In this document: positions 1 through 6,747 of the stretch, in pieces
Numbering within the stretch: the stretch's first letter is position 1
How the letters are laid out: every line of letters starts with the position of its first letter
Assembly (NCBI GenBank): GCA_003556835.1
Contig: PWQG01000313.1
Location: forward strand, 1-10,846
Source: Gammaproteobacteria bacterium
GTDB taxonomy: Bacteria; Pseudomonadota; Gammaproteobacteria; Pseudomonadales; Pseudohongiellaceae
Length of the DNA stretch: 10,846 nt
Direction: 5' to 3'
Translations under genes and position numbers: made by a program
Notes under the pieces: generated by a model
Told to the model about the DNA's origin: nothing
The model's input: the letters and a program-made list of their open reading frames with translations, nothing else
Databases searched by the model: none

Positions 1-690
1 ATCGGGCAGACCGTGCAGCTGTTCCTGCAAGCGGCCCCGCAAACCCTGCTGGTGGTGACCCCCGAACCCACTTCGCTGACCGATGCTTTCGCTCTGGCCA
101 AGGTGCTGAAGCAGGCAAAGATCCGCACCGAGTTGCAGATTCTGGTCAATATGAGCCGCAGCTATGCCGAGAGCATTGATGTCTACAAACGCCTGGCCGG
201 CGCCTGTCAACGCTACCTGGACACACGACCGGACTACTTCGGTTACGTGCCACAGGACGACTATCTGCGCATGGCGGTGCAAGCGCAGGAACCCGTGTTG
301 CTGGCCTGGCCACAGGCGGCCGTCAGTCAACGCTTTGTTGCACTGGCACGCAATATGGACCAGTTACTGGATCAGAAACAGGCGCCAGGTCACTTCAGTC
401 GATTCTGGGAGAAACTCGCGGGTGTGGCGGCGAGAGGGCAAGCCAACAAGGGCCACGCCGTCGAGACGGGAGAAAAGAGCGGCCAGCGCAAATATCCGCG
501 CAGCCTGGTCGTGAAGATCCATCAGGGCATGACCGGCCTGATTCGCAGCCGTCAACTACCCAGCGAAACCATGAAGCAGCTGATGTCTTCTCTGTTGAAA
601 CTGATGGCGCGGCATTATCCGGAAATCGATAGTCGCGACCTGCTGGACCAGACCGGACGGGAAAGCAGGAAACCGGGAAACCGCCGCTGA
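1..690 (+). CDS. MinD/ParA-family ATPase, FlhG/FleN-like, 5'-truncated
   Basis: C-terminal 229 residues of a P-loop ATPase of the MinD/ParA superfamily. The reading frame is open to the first base of the window, so the start and the Walker A motif lie outside; the GTG at 13 is internal. Visible signs are a strand followed by TPEPTSLTDAFAL (residues 20-32), an NM pair near 50-51, and a Y-V-P-Q-D-D-Y-L-R-x-A-V-Q block near 82-94. Each matches the order found in FlhG/FleN, where these segments surround the nucleotide site. FlhG controls flagellar number and placement, but no flagellar gene is visible here and the sequence is a divergent member, so I do not assign that role. The last 70 residues are basic and not typical of MinD. 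It ends 19 nt before the convergent lipoprotein gene. Family call firm, function open. Confidence 0.75.
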   Translation: MGQTVQLFLQAAPQTLLVVTPEPTSLTDAFALAKVLKQAKIRTELQILVNMSRSYAESIDVYKRLAGACQRYLDTRPDYFGYVPQDDYLRMAVQAQEPVLLAWPQAAVSQRFVALARNMDQLLDQKQAPGHFSRFWEKLAGVAARGQANKGHAVETGEKSGQRKYPRSLVVKIHQGMTGLIRSRQLPSETMKQLMSSLLKLMARHYPEIDSRDLLDQTGRESRKPGNRR

Positions 691-709
691 TTCCCCGGCA
701 GGATCGCTA

Positions 710-1198
710 TCAGTTGGCGGAACGGATAAAAATGGCGTTATCGATTCGCTCGAAGGCATTCTGGTAGGTGTCCGCGTTGAGAATCGGCGTATCCTGGCGA
801 TCGGTCTGCCCGGATTCCATGGAACGACGCTCGGTGCGCACAAAGTTCAAACGCACACGGGTCTCACTGCCGATTTCCTCCACAAAAGCCGTTGCCCGTG
901 TCTGTTCAACGCGTGTGGTGCCAGTGAACAGCGCGGCCGCCACATTGCTGCTGGCCGCACTTTCCGAGGTTATCAGGCCACTGTTGATGTCGGCAGTCTG
1001 AATGGTATAGCCCAGATCCTGAAACACCGAAACCACACTGCGGAATACGATACCCTGATCCACTTCCCAGGCGCGTGTCTGCATGCTCTGGATTTCCAGT
1101 GGCGTCATCTCCGGCACACCACTGCCAAAGCCGCCCGCCATGCAGGCGGACAGCAGGGGAAAGAGACCAACCAGCAAGATGATTCTGATGCGCTTCAT
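710..1198 (-). CDS. Small outer-membrane lipoprotein, unknown function
   Basis: A 162-residue predicted lipoprotein that I cannot assign to a named family. The signal peptide MKRIRIILLVGLFPLLSAC carries a clear lipobox (LSAC, Cys19 lipidated). Met at +2 rather than Asp suggests sorting to the outer membrane. The mature part has a segment V-F-Q-D-L-G-Y-T-I-Q-T-A-D (58-70) followed by S-G-L-I-T-S (73-78), a 'strand-LGY-strand-GLI' pattern seen in several small envelope lipoproteins, and then a Ser/Ala/Thr-rich stretch. An in-frame codon at 1279 would add 27 residues, but that would bury the signal peptide and overlap the upstream gene, while GGGACAGGA lies just before the ATG at 1198. The upstream lipoprotein gene ends 37 nt away, so the two are probably one operon. 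It converges with the ATPase gene. Confidence 0.75.
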   Translation of the reverse strand: MKRIRIILLVGLFPLLSACMAGGFGSGVPEMTPLEIQSMQTRAWEVDQGIVFRSVVSVFQDLGYTIQTADINSGLITSESAASSNVAAALFTGTTRVEQTRATAFVEEIGSETRVRLNFVRTERRSMESGQTDRQDTPILNADTYQNAFERIDNAIFIRSAN

Positions 1199-1235
1199 TC
1201 CTGTCCCTCGACTACGCAGGCCCGGTGTGCCGGGC

Positions 1236-1637
1236 TCAGAAATTGGATTCCCGACTGCGGAAATCGACCACCTGGTCATTCTCGTCGAAATAGATGATCA
1301 GGGTCATCATACGGGAAGTGGACTCAAAACCGGAAGCCGAGGCACTGCCTCCGGCAAAAATGACCGTCCAGCCGGACGAGCGCGAACTGGACTGCTGCAC
1401 CCGCGCCTGACGCTGATAGGTCCAGACTTCCCGGCCATCACCGTCGCGGGTGGTCACATTGGGCGCGCCAAAGGTCTCCAGCACATCGGATTTGGCGGTC
1501 TCGCCCACGCGCAGATTCATCTGCACATTGCCCTGGGTCAGATCACGATTTCGATCGGAAACCGGTTCAGGGCTGGCACAGGCTGAGAGAAAGATCAGGG
1601 TGGCGAAAAAAAGAAGCGGGGAGGAAATCATTTTCAT
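1236..1637 (-). CDS. Small lipoprotein with BamE/SmpA-like motif
   Basis: A 133-residue predicted lipoprotein. The signal peptide ends in the lipobox LSAC (Cys20), followed by Ala-Ser, which favours the outer membrane. Residues 45-74 read G-E-T-A-K-S-D-V-L-E-T-F-G-A-P-N ... G-R-E-V-W-T-Y. This is the signature of the SmpA/OmlA/BamE-like fold: G-x(3)-x-D-V-x(3)-F-G-x-P, then a strand with W-x-Y. It is followed by a Ser-rich linker (about 82-105) and a strand M-M-T-L-I-I-Y-F-D. BamE supports outer-membrane protein assembly, but many unrelated small lipoproteins share the fold, so I infer envelope location and not the BAM role. ATG at 1637 is chosen; Met3 is an alternative. The start lies only 28 nt after tRNA-Arg with no terminator between, so transcription from the tRNA promoter is likely. 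The second lipoprotein gene follows after 37 nt. Confidence 0.72.
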   Translation of the reverse strand: MKMISSPLLFFATLIFLSACASPEPVSDRNRDLTQGNVQMNLRVGETAKSDVLETFGAPNVTTRDGDGREVWTYQRQARVQQSSSRSSGWTVIFAGGSASASGFESTSRMMTLIIYFDENDQVVDFRSRESNF

Positions 1638-1665
1638 GGTGGTTCGCCTCTGCCGGAGACAGGTG

Positions 1666-1742
1666 TGGCACGCCCGGCAGGAATCGAACCTGCAACCCTC
1701 GGCTTAGAAGGCCGATGCTCTATCCGGTTGAGCTACGGGCGC
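1666..1742 (-). tRNA. tRNA-Arg (TCT)
   Basis: A full cloverleaf of 77 nt with encoded CCA (complement of 1666-1668). The acceptor stem GCGCCCG pairs with CGGGCGT, with a G-U at the terminal pair, and the discriminator is G. The D arm TAGCTCAACCGGATAGAGCA, the anticodon arm with TCT between CGGCC and its complement, and the T arm with GGTTCGATTCC are all intact. It closely matches E. coli tRNA-Arg(UCU), which reads AGA. It is the last tRNA of the cluster, and a lipoprotein start codon follows 28 nt downstream. Confidence 0.96.
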
Positions 1743-1814
1743 ATGGTCTGGGTTACTGGCCGGGGGCGCCGCTGTGACTGACGCCGGTACTGGTCATTTT
1801 GCCAGCCGGGAAAC

Positions 1815-1891
1815 TGGGGTGACTGATGGGGCTCGAACCCACGACAACCGGAGTCACAGTCCGGGGCTCTACCAACTGAGCTACAGTCACC
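1815..1891 (-). tRNA. tRNA-His (GTG)
   Basis: A 77-nt cloverleaf including CCA. The acceptor begins GGTGACT and ends AGTCACC before CCA, so the extra 5' G (G-1) opposite C73 that marks histidine tRNAs is encoded. The anticodon arm CCGGA-CTGTGAC-TCCGG holds GTG, and the T arm has GGTTCGAGCCC. It is very close to E. coli HisR. It lies 15 nt after tRNA-Pro and 72 nt before tRNA-Arg. That longer spacer holds a hairpin (1784-1809) but no recognisable tRNA. Confidence 0.96.
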
Positions 1892-1906
1892 ATAAACCGG
1901 TCAATC

Positions 1907-1983
1907 TGGTCGGGGTAGAGAGATTTGAACTCCCGACATCCTGCTCCCAAAGCAGGCGCGCTACCAGACTGCGCTATACCCCG
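1907..1983 (-). tRNA. tRNA-Pro (TGG)
   Basis: A 77-nt cloverleaf including CCA. The acceptor CGGGGTA has the C1 start typical of bacterial proline tRNAs and pairs with TACCCCG, with discriminator A. The D arm is TAGCGCAGTCTGGTAGCGC. The anticodon arm CCTGC-TTTGGGA-GCAGG gives anticodon TGG, and the T arm contains GAGTTCAAATCTC. It resembles E. coli ProM. It is the first tRNA of the cluster, about 24 nt from the predicted start site of the promoter at 2014-2042. Confidence 0.96.
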
Positions 1984-2013
1984 ATAAAGCAGTGCTTTCT
2001 GATTGAAGGCGGC

Positions 2014-2042
2014 ATAATACTCATGCCGGCCCTTCCCGTCAA
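2014..2042 (-). promoter_or_regulatory. Sigma-70 promoter of the tRNA cluster
   Basis: On the minus strand TTGACG (2042-2037), a spacer of exactly 17 nt and TATTAT (2019-2014) form a near-consensus sigma-70 promoter. The next six bases are GCCGCC. A GC-rich discriminator of this kind is a known mark of stable-RNA promoters under stringent (ppGpp) control. The stretch just upstream of the -35, TTTTCCCATTTATACA, is A/T-rich and may serve as an UP element. Predicted start near 2007. It lies between the cysS stop and tRNA-Pro. Confidence 0.75.
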
Positions 2043-2082
2043 TGTATAAATGGGAAAAGCCCGGCAAACCCTCCCAAGCATT

Positions 2083-3474
2083 TCAGTGTTCCACCCGCCA
2101 GGTACTGCCCCCGGGGCCATCCTCCACCACAACATTCATGGCGCTCAGACGGTCCCGAATTTCGTCAGCCAGGGCAAAATTTTTCTCGGCCCGCGCCTCG
2201 CGGCGCCGGGCTATCAGGGATTCCACCTCCTCCGCGTCCACGGTTGAGTCAGCCGCACTCCGTCGCAGGAACTGCCCCGGCTCTTCTTCCAGTATACCCA
2301 GAACAGCCCCGAGGCGTTTCAGCAAACGGGCGAGCTCATTGGCCCGGTCCGGATCGCTGTCCTTTTGTCGATTGACCTCGCGTGTCAGATCAAACAGGGC
2401 GCCCAGCGCCTCCGGCGTGTTGAAGTCATCGTCCATCGCCGCGCAGAAGGCCTTCTCGAAGCGGCTGTTCGCCAACTCACGGGCCGTTTCCGGTTCGGTG
2501 CCTCGCAGGGCCGTGTAAAGCCGCTCCAGCGCCGACCAGGCCTGCTTCAGGCTCTGGTCCGAATAATTGATCGGACTGCGGTAATGACTCGCGGCAAGCA
2601 GAAAACGGACCACCTCAGCCGGATATTGCTTCAACACATCGCGGACGGTGAAGAAATTGCCCAGTGACTTGGACATCTTTTCATTGTCGACGCGCACCGA
2701 CCCATTATGCATCCAGACACTGGCAAAGGACTTGCCTGTGGCCGCTTCCGATTGGGCAATCTCGTTCTCATGATGCGGAAACATCAGGTCAGAACCGCCG
2801 CCGTGGATGTCGAAACTCTCACCCAGGCAGCAGGTGGACATCGCGGAGCATTCGATATGCCAACCCGGTCGACCGTAACCCCAGGGAGAGTCCCAGCCCA
2901 CCTCTCCGTCCGCAGCTGCCTTCCAGAGCGCAAAATCGCGTGGATCGCGCTTTAGTTCACCCACTTCGATCCGTGCTCCGTCCAGCAGTTCTTCCGGATT
3001 CTTGTTGGACAGACGGCCGTAGCGCGGGAACTGCCGCACGGAGTAATAGACATCGCCGTTACGGACCTTGTAGGCATACTCTTTTTTCACCAGCGTGGTG
3101 ATCATGCTGATGATCTCATCAATATGGGCTGTCGCGCGCGGCTCGGCGTCAGGCACAAGCACATTCAATGCGGCCTCGTCCTCCCGCGTAGCAGCGATAA
3201 AGCGCTCGGTCAGGTCGGAAAAGTACTCACCGGTCTCCCGCGCACGGCGCAAGATCTTGTCATCGATGTCGGTGATGTTACGCACATAGGTGACTTCGTA
3301 GCCCCGATGACGCAGATAACGCACCACCACATCAAAGGCCACGAACATACGGGCATGGCCGATGTGGCAATAATCATAGGTCGTCAGGCCACAGACGTAC
3401 ATCCGCACCTTGCCCACTTCGCGTGGCCGGAACTCTTCCTTTTTGCGCGTCAGGGTATTGTAGATCTTCAGCAC
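2083..3474 (-). CDS. cysS: Cysteinyl-tRNA synthetase
   Basis: Charges tRNA-Cys with cysteine; a cytoplasmic class I synthetase active as a monomer. From the GTG at 3474 the protein has 463 residues, near the usual 460. With this start the HIGH motif falls at 37-40 and KMSKS at 266-270. The zinc ligands fall at Cys28, Cys209, His234 and Glu238, the same numbers as in E. coli CysRS, which supports the start; GGAAG lies 7 nt before it. A longer reading starts at a GTG at 3519 that overlaps the glnS stop (GTGA) and would add 15 residues with no counterpart in the family. The C-terminal part carries the conserved E-D-G-P-x-G-x-T-W-R ending. It follows glnS after 41 nt, so the two are likely one operon. 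In Pseudomonas folD follows cysS; here the tRNA cluster does. Confidence 0.96.
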   Translation of the reverse strand: MLKIYNTLTRKKEEFRPREVGKVRMYVCGLTTYDYCHIGHARMFVAFDVVVRYLRHRGYEVTYVRNITDIDDKILRRARETGEYFSDLTERFIAATREDEAALNVLVPDAEPRATAHIDEIISMITTLVKKEYAYKVRNGDVYYSVRQFPRYGRLSNKNPEELLDGARIEVGELKRDPRDFALWKAAADGEVGWDSPWGYGRPGWHIECSAMSTCCLGESFDIHGGGSDLMFPHHENEIAQSEAATGKSFASVWMHNGSVRVDNEKMSKSLGNFFTVRDVLKQYPAEVVRFLLAASHYRSPINYSDQSLKQAWSALERLYTALRGTEPETARELANSRFEKAFCAAMDDDFNTPEALGALFDLTREVNRQKDSDPDRANELARLLKRLGAVLGILEEEPGQFLRRSAADSTVDAEEVESLIARRREARAEKNFALADEIRDRLSAMNVVVEDGPGGSTWRVEH

Positions 3475-3515
3475 TGTATCACTTCCGTCATGTTTCACTG
3501 ATGAGCCTTTGTGCG

Positions 3516-5225
3516 TCACTTGTTCATTTTTGCCCAGGAGTCACGCAAACTGACCGTACGGTTGAATACCGGCACTCCGGGTTTTGAGTCGTGCTGATCA
3601 GCGCAGAAATAGCCCTCACGCTCGAACTGGTACTGTGATTCGGGGACTGCCTCGGCCAGCGAGGGCTCCACCAGGCAACCGGTCAGCACTTGCAGGGACT
3701 GCGGGTTCAGACTGTCACGGAAACTCTCCAGCGCCTTGTCGTCAGGATTTTCCTTATGGAACAATCTGTCGTAAACCCGGACCTCGGCCGGCACCGCAGC
3801 TGCTGCGGGCACCCAGTGAATCACACCCTTGACCTTGCGACCCTCCGGATTTTTACCCAGGGTATTCTCGTCGTAGCTGCAGATCAGTTCGACCACTTCG
3901 CCAGCATCGTTCTTGATCACCTCGTCACAACGGATGACATAAGCACCGCGCAGTCGCACTTCCTTGTCCGGTGTCAGGCGCTTGTACTTCGGCGGTGGCA
4001 CTTCCTCGAAGTCACTGCGATCGATATACAGTTCACGGCCGAACGGCAGTTCACGCTCACCCATGTCCTGCTTGGGATGCCGGGGAAGTCGCAGGGTTTC
4101 CTGCTCGCCTTCGGGGAAATTGCTCAGGGTCACCTTCAGCGGCCGCAGCACGCACATGGCCCGCGGCGCATTGTGATCAAGATCCTCACGCACTGCATGC
4201 TCCAGCATGCCGACGTCAACAATGCTGGCCCCGCGGCTCACACCCACACTGTCAATGAAATTGCGTATCGCCGCAGGCGTGTATCCCCGCCGGCGCAGTC
4301 CGGAAATGGTCGGCATACGCGGATCATCCCAACCGTCCACATCGCCCTGCTCCACCAGTTCACGCAATTTGCGCTTGCTCATGATGGTGTAATTCAGGTT
4401 GAGCCGGGCGAACTCGGTCTGCTTCGGCAACACATAATTCGATGCTCCGCCCATATTGCCGGCCCGCTCACAGGCTGCACGCAGGCTCTCCGGGTCCAGG
4501 TTTTCCAGGATCCAGTCGTACAGCGGTCGATGATCCTCGAACTCCAGCGTACACAGAGAATGCGTGACATGTTCGATGGCATCCGAGAGACAATGTGCAT
4601 AGTCATACATCGGATACACCGACCAGGCATCACCGGTCTGGTGGTGCACCACGCGTCGGATCCGATAGATCACCGGGTCCCGCATATTGATGTTCGGCGA
4701 GGCCATGTCGATCTTGAGCCGCAGACTGTATTGCCCGTCGGGAAATTCCCCGGCGCGCATCCGCTCGAACAGATCACGGTTTTCCGCGGCGCTGCGCTCG
4801 CGATCCGGACTGTCACGGCCCGGCTCGGTCAGGGTGCCTCGGAATTCGCGCGCCTGTTCGGGACTGAGGCTGCAGACAAAGGCTTTGCCGGAGTCGATCA
4901 GTTGCAGGGCGAAGGCATACAGTTCTTCGAAATAGGAAGAGCTGTAGCGGACGTCTCCGTTCCAGGAAAAGCCCAGCCATTCGATGTCGGACTTGATGGC
5001 ATCGATGTACTCCTGGCTTTCCTTCTCCGGATTGGTGTCATCGAAACGCAGGTTGCAGCGGCCATCATAACGCTCCGCCAGTCCGAAGTTGATGCAGATC
5101 GACTTGGCATGCCCGATGTGGAGAAAACCGTTGGGTTCGGGTGGAAAACGGGTCTGTACCCGTCCCTCGTGGCGACCCTGTTCCAGGTCCTGATCAATGA
5201 TGTGGCTGATGAAGTTCGAGCTCAT
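3516..5225 (-). CDS. glnS: Glutaminyl-tRNA synthetase
   Basis: Charges tRNA-Gln with glutamine; class I, cytoplasmic, 569 residues from the ATG at 5225 (E. coli 554). Residues 26-39 hold R-F-P-P-E-P-N-G-F-L-H-I-G-H (HIGH at 36-39). The KMSKS equivalent M-S-K-R-K is at 282-286, followed by W-D-D-P-R-M-P-T-I-S-G-L-R-R-R-G. The two C-terminal beta-barrels that read the anticodon are present (R-K-V-K-G-V-I-H-W-V and F-N-R-T-V-S-L-R-D-S-W-A-K). An in-frame codon at 5324 would add 33 residues not found in the family and run through the promoter, so it was rejected; AGGA precedes the chosen ATG. Oddity: the segment before M-S-K-R-K (about 244-272) is about 17 residues longer than in E. coli. Presence of GlnRS means this organism can charge tRNA-Gln directly. 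First gene of the glnS-cysS operon, divergent from ppiB. Confidence 0.97.
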   Translation of the reverse strand: MSSNFISHIIDQDLEQGRHEGRVQTRFPPEPNGFLHIGHAKSICINFGLAERYDGRCNLRFDDTNPEKESQEYIDAIKSDIEWLGFSWNGDVRYSSSYFEELYAFALQLIDSGKAFVCSLSPEQAREFRGTLTEPGRDSPDRERSAAENRDLFERMRAGEFPDGQYSLRLKIDMASPNINMRDPVIYRIRRVVHHQTGDAWSVYPMYDYAHCLSDAIEHVTHSLCTLEFEDHRPLYDWILENLDPESLRAACERAGNMGGASNYVLPKQTEFARLNLNYTIMSKRKLRELVEQGDVDGWDDPRMPTISGLRRRGYTPAAIRNFIDSVGVSRGASIVDVGMLEHAVREDLDHNAPRAMCVLRPLKVTLSNFPEGEQETLRLPRHPKQDMGERELPFGRELYIDRSDFEEVPPPKYKRLTPDKEVRLRGAYVIRCDEVIKNDAGEVVELICSYDENTLGKNPEGRKVKGVIHWVPAAAAVPAEVRVYDRLFHKENPDDKALESFRDSLNPQSLQVLTGCLVEPSLAEAVPESQYQFEREGYFCADQHDSKPGVPVFNRTVSLRDSWAKMNK

Positions 5226-5262
5226 GGCAGTCCTGTGCTTTCTCGTGGGGCATAAAATCCGT

Positions 5263-5268
5263 ATTATA
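5263..5268 (-). promoter_or_regulatory. Probable -10 box of the glnS-cysS operon
   Basis: A perfect TATAAT on the minus strand, 37 nt before the glnS ATG, giving a predicted leader of about 30 nt. The -35 position at 17 nt spacing reads TTATGG, a poor match, so the promoter may be weak or need an activator. Only the -10 is convincing. Confidence 0.5.
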
Positions 5269-5371
5269 CCCGCTGAGCGGCTCCCCCATAAGTACCGGGC
5301 CGCAATTGAGCGGGTGAGAGGCAAGGGTCCGCCTCACCCATCACAGCAACAATGAAGGCGAGCAGTCACGA

Positions 5372-5875
5372 ATGATCACATTCCGCACCAATCATGGCGA
5401 CATCCGCATCGAACTGGATTTTGACAAGGCACCTGTCAGTGCAGAGAATTTTCTCCAGTACGCGCGGCAGGGCTTTTATGACAACACCATTTTCCACCGG
5501 GTCATCGACAACTTCATGATCCAGGGCGGAGGTTTCGAGCCGGGCATGAAGCAGAAGAGCGGCGGCGAACCGATCACCAATGAAGCCGACAATGGGCTGA
5601 AGAATTTGAAAGGCGCCGTGGCCATGGCGCGCACGCCCGATCCCCATTCCGCTTCCTCGCAGTTCTTCATCAATGTCGCCGACAACAGCTTCCTCGACCA
5701 CCGGGACAAGTCTCCCCAGGGCTGGGGTTACGCCGTATTCGGCCGCGTGACCGAAGGCATGGATGTGGTCGATCGCATCCGCGCGGTCAAGACCGGCAAC
5801 CAGGCTGGACACGGTGATGTTCCCCTGGAAGAAATCATCATTGAATCCACCACCGTGCACGAACCGGACGACTGA
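5372..5875 (+). CDS. ppiB: Peptidyl-prolyl cis-trans isomerase B (cyclophilin)
   Basis: Catalyses cis-trans isomerisation of X-Pro bonds during protein folding. It has 167 residues (E. coli PpiB 164) and no signal peptide, so it is the cytoplasmic form. The cyclophilin core is clear: F-H-R-V-I-D-N-F-M-I-Q-G-G at 41-53 with catalytic Arg43, Phe48 and Gln51, then A-M-A-R-T-x-D-P-H-S-A-S-S-Q-F-F-I-N, and W-G-Y-A-V-F-G-R-V-T-E-G-M-D-V-V. AAGGCGAG lies about 8-12 nt before the ATG. lpxH follows after 11 nt, the same ppiB-lpxH pairing known from Pseudomonas and relatives, and glnS is divergent upstream. An inverted repeat at 5312-5339 sits in the leader or promoter region. Confidence 0.96.
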   Translation: MITFRTNHGDIRIELDFDKAPVSAENFLQYARQGFYDNTIFHRVIDNFMIQGGGFEPGMKQKSGGEPITNEADNGLKNLKGAVAMARTPDPHSASSQFFINVADNSFLDHRDKSPQGWGYAVFGRVTEGMDVVDRIRAVKTGNQAGHGDVPLEEIIIESTTVHEPDD

Positions 5876-5886
5876 CGACGGAGCGA

Positions 5887-6681
5887 ATGAGCGCAATGGC
5901 AGCACAGAAAAAACAACAAGAACAAGCGGATGGCAGCCGAACCCTGTTCATCTCCGATCTGCATCTCGACAGCAAGACACCGTCCGTAACGGCCACATTG
6001 CTGGACTTCCTGAAACGTAAAACCGATGATTGCCGGGGGTTATACATACTTGGCGACCTGTTTGAGGCCTGGGTGGGCGACGATGACACCAGTGAACTGA
6101 GTGACAAGGTGGCTGCGGCCCTGAGCGAAGTGGCCGACAGCGGCACTCCCGTCTACCTGATGCACGGTAATCGCGACTTCCTGATCGGTGAGGACTACGC
6201 TCGACGTTGCGGCGCGGAATTGTTGCCCGATCCAACGGTGATCGACTGCCATGGCCAGAGGGTGGCGCTGAGTCACGGCGACAGCCTCTGCACCCGCGAT
6301 CACGCCTATATGGAATTCCGGGCCCAGGTCCGGGATCCGCAATGGCAACAGCACTTCCTGTCAAAATCCCTGATGGAACGCTACATGATCGCCCAGCAGG
6401 TACGCGAACAGAGCCAGGAGTCCAACAGCTACAAAGCCTCGGATATCATGGACGTGACCCCGGCGGAGGTGGTGAAACTGCTGGAATCGGTCAAGGTGAA
6501 CACGCTCATCCACGGTCACACCCACCGCCCTGCCGTACATACCATCACCCTGGAAAAACCGATCAACCGCAGTCGTTCCGCGACACGTATCGTATTGGGC
6601 GACTGGCACCAACGCGGCTGGGTGCTGGAGTTCACGGACGATGGCTACGATCTGCGGAATTTTCCGCTGATCGAGGTCTGA
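5887..6681 (+). CDS. lpxH: UDP-2,3-diacylglucosamine diphosphatase (LpxH)
   Basis: Hydrolyses UDP-2,3-diacylglucosamine to lipid X and UMP, the fourth step of lipid A synthesis, at the inner-membrane surface with Mn2+. It has 264 residues. Metallophosphoesterase motifs are in order: D-L-H (Asp24, His26), G-D-L-F-E-A-W (Asp57), G-N-R-D (Asn95), H-G-D (His130) and H-G-H-T-H-R-P (His209, His211). The family block N-S-Y-K-A-S-D-I-M-D-V at 180-190 separates LpxH from other phosphoesterases. E. coli LpxH begins only four residues before the equivalent of Leu20, so this protein has a polar N-terminal extension of about 17 residues. GGAG is 3 nt from the ATG at 5887 and 12 nt from the next ATG at 5896, so the start is uncertain by three codons. 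There is also an extra Arg/Ser-rich stretch near 225-233. Downstream of ppiB; converges with the DUF1289-like gene, no terminator seen. Confidence 0.96.
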   Translation: MSAMAAQKKQQEQADGSRTLFISDLHLDSKTPSVTATLLDFLKRKTDDCRGLYILGDLFEAWVGDDDTSELSDKVAAALSEVADSGTPVYLMHGNRDFLIGEDYARRCGAELLPDPTVIDCHGQRVALSHGDSLCTRDHAYMEFRAQVRDPQWQQHFLSKSLMERYMIAQQVREQSQESNSYKASDIMDVTPAEVVKLLESVKVNTLIHGHTHRPAVHTITLEKPINRSRSATRIVLGDWHQRGWVLEFTDDGYDLRNFPLIEV

Positions 6682-6747
6682 TGAGGCGGTCGGCTACCAC
6701 GGGACCTGTCAGGAAGCTCGCGGGTACCGCATGCTGTCGCGCTCCAC

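Noticed and set aside
673..698. Possible terminator hairpin between the ATPase and lipoprotein genes (CCGGGAA / TTCCCCGG)
   Set aside because: Short stem with a bulge and no T tract on either strand; probably chance.
1666..1983. The tRNA cluster as an integration site for a genomic island
   Set aside because: All three tRNAs are intact, no duplicated 3' tRNA end was seen, and no integrase or mobile gene lies nearby.
3475..3519. An upstream GTG start for cysS that overlaps the glnS stop
   Set aside because: The extra 15 residues have no counterpart in CysRS. Residue numbering of all catalytic motifs and a GGAAG site favour the GTG at 3474.
3690..5255. A 521-codon open frame on the plus strand, antisense to glnS
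   Set aside because: It lies opposite a full, well-conserved glnS. Its translation shows no domain and is rich in His, Ile and Gln, as expected from reading the opposite strand of a GC-rich gene.
6686..6730. GCGGT / ACCGC repeat between lpxH and the DUF1289-like gene
   Set aside because: Only five pairs around a 35-nt loop, with no T tract; not a credible terminator.
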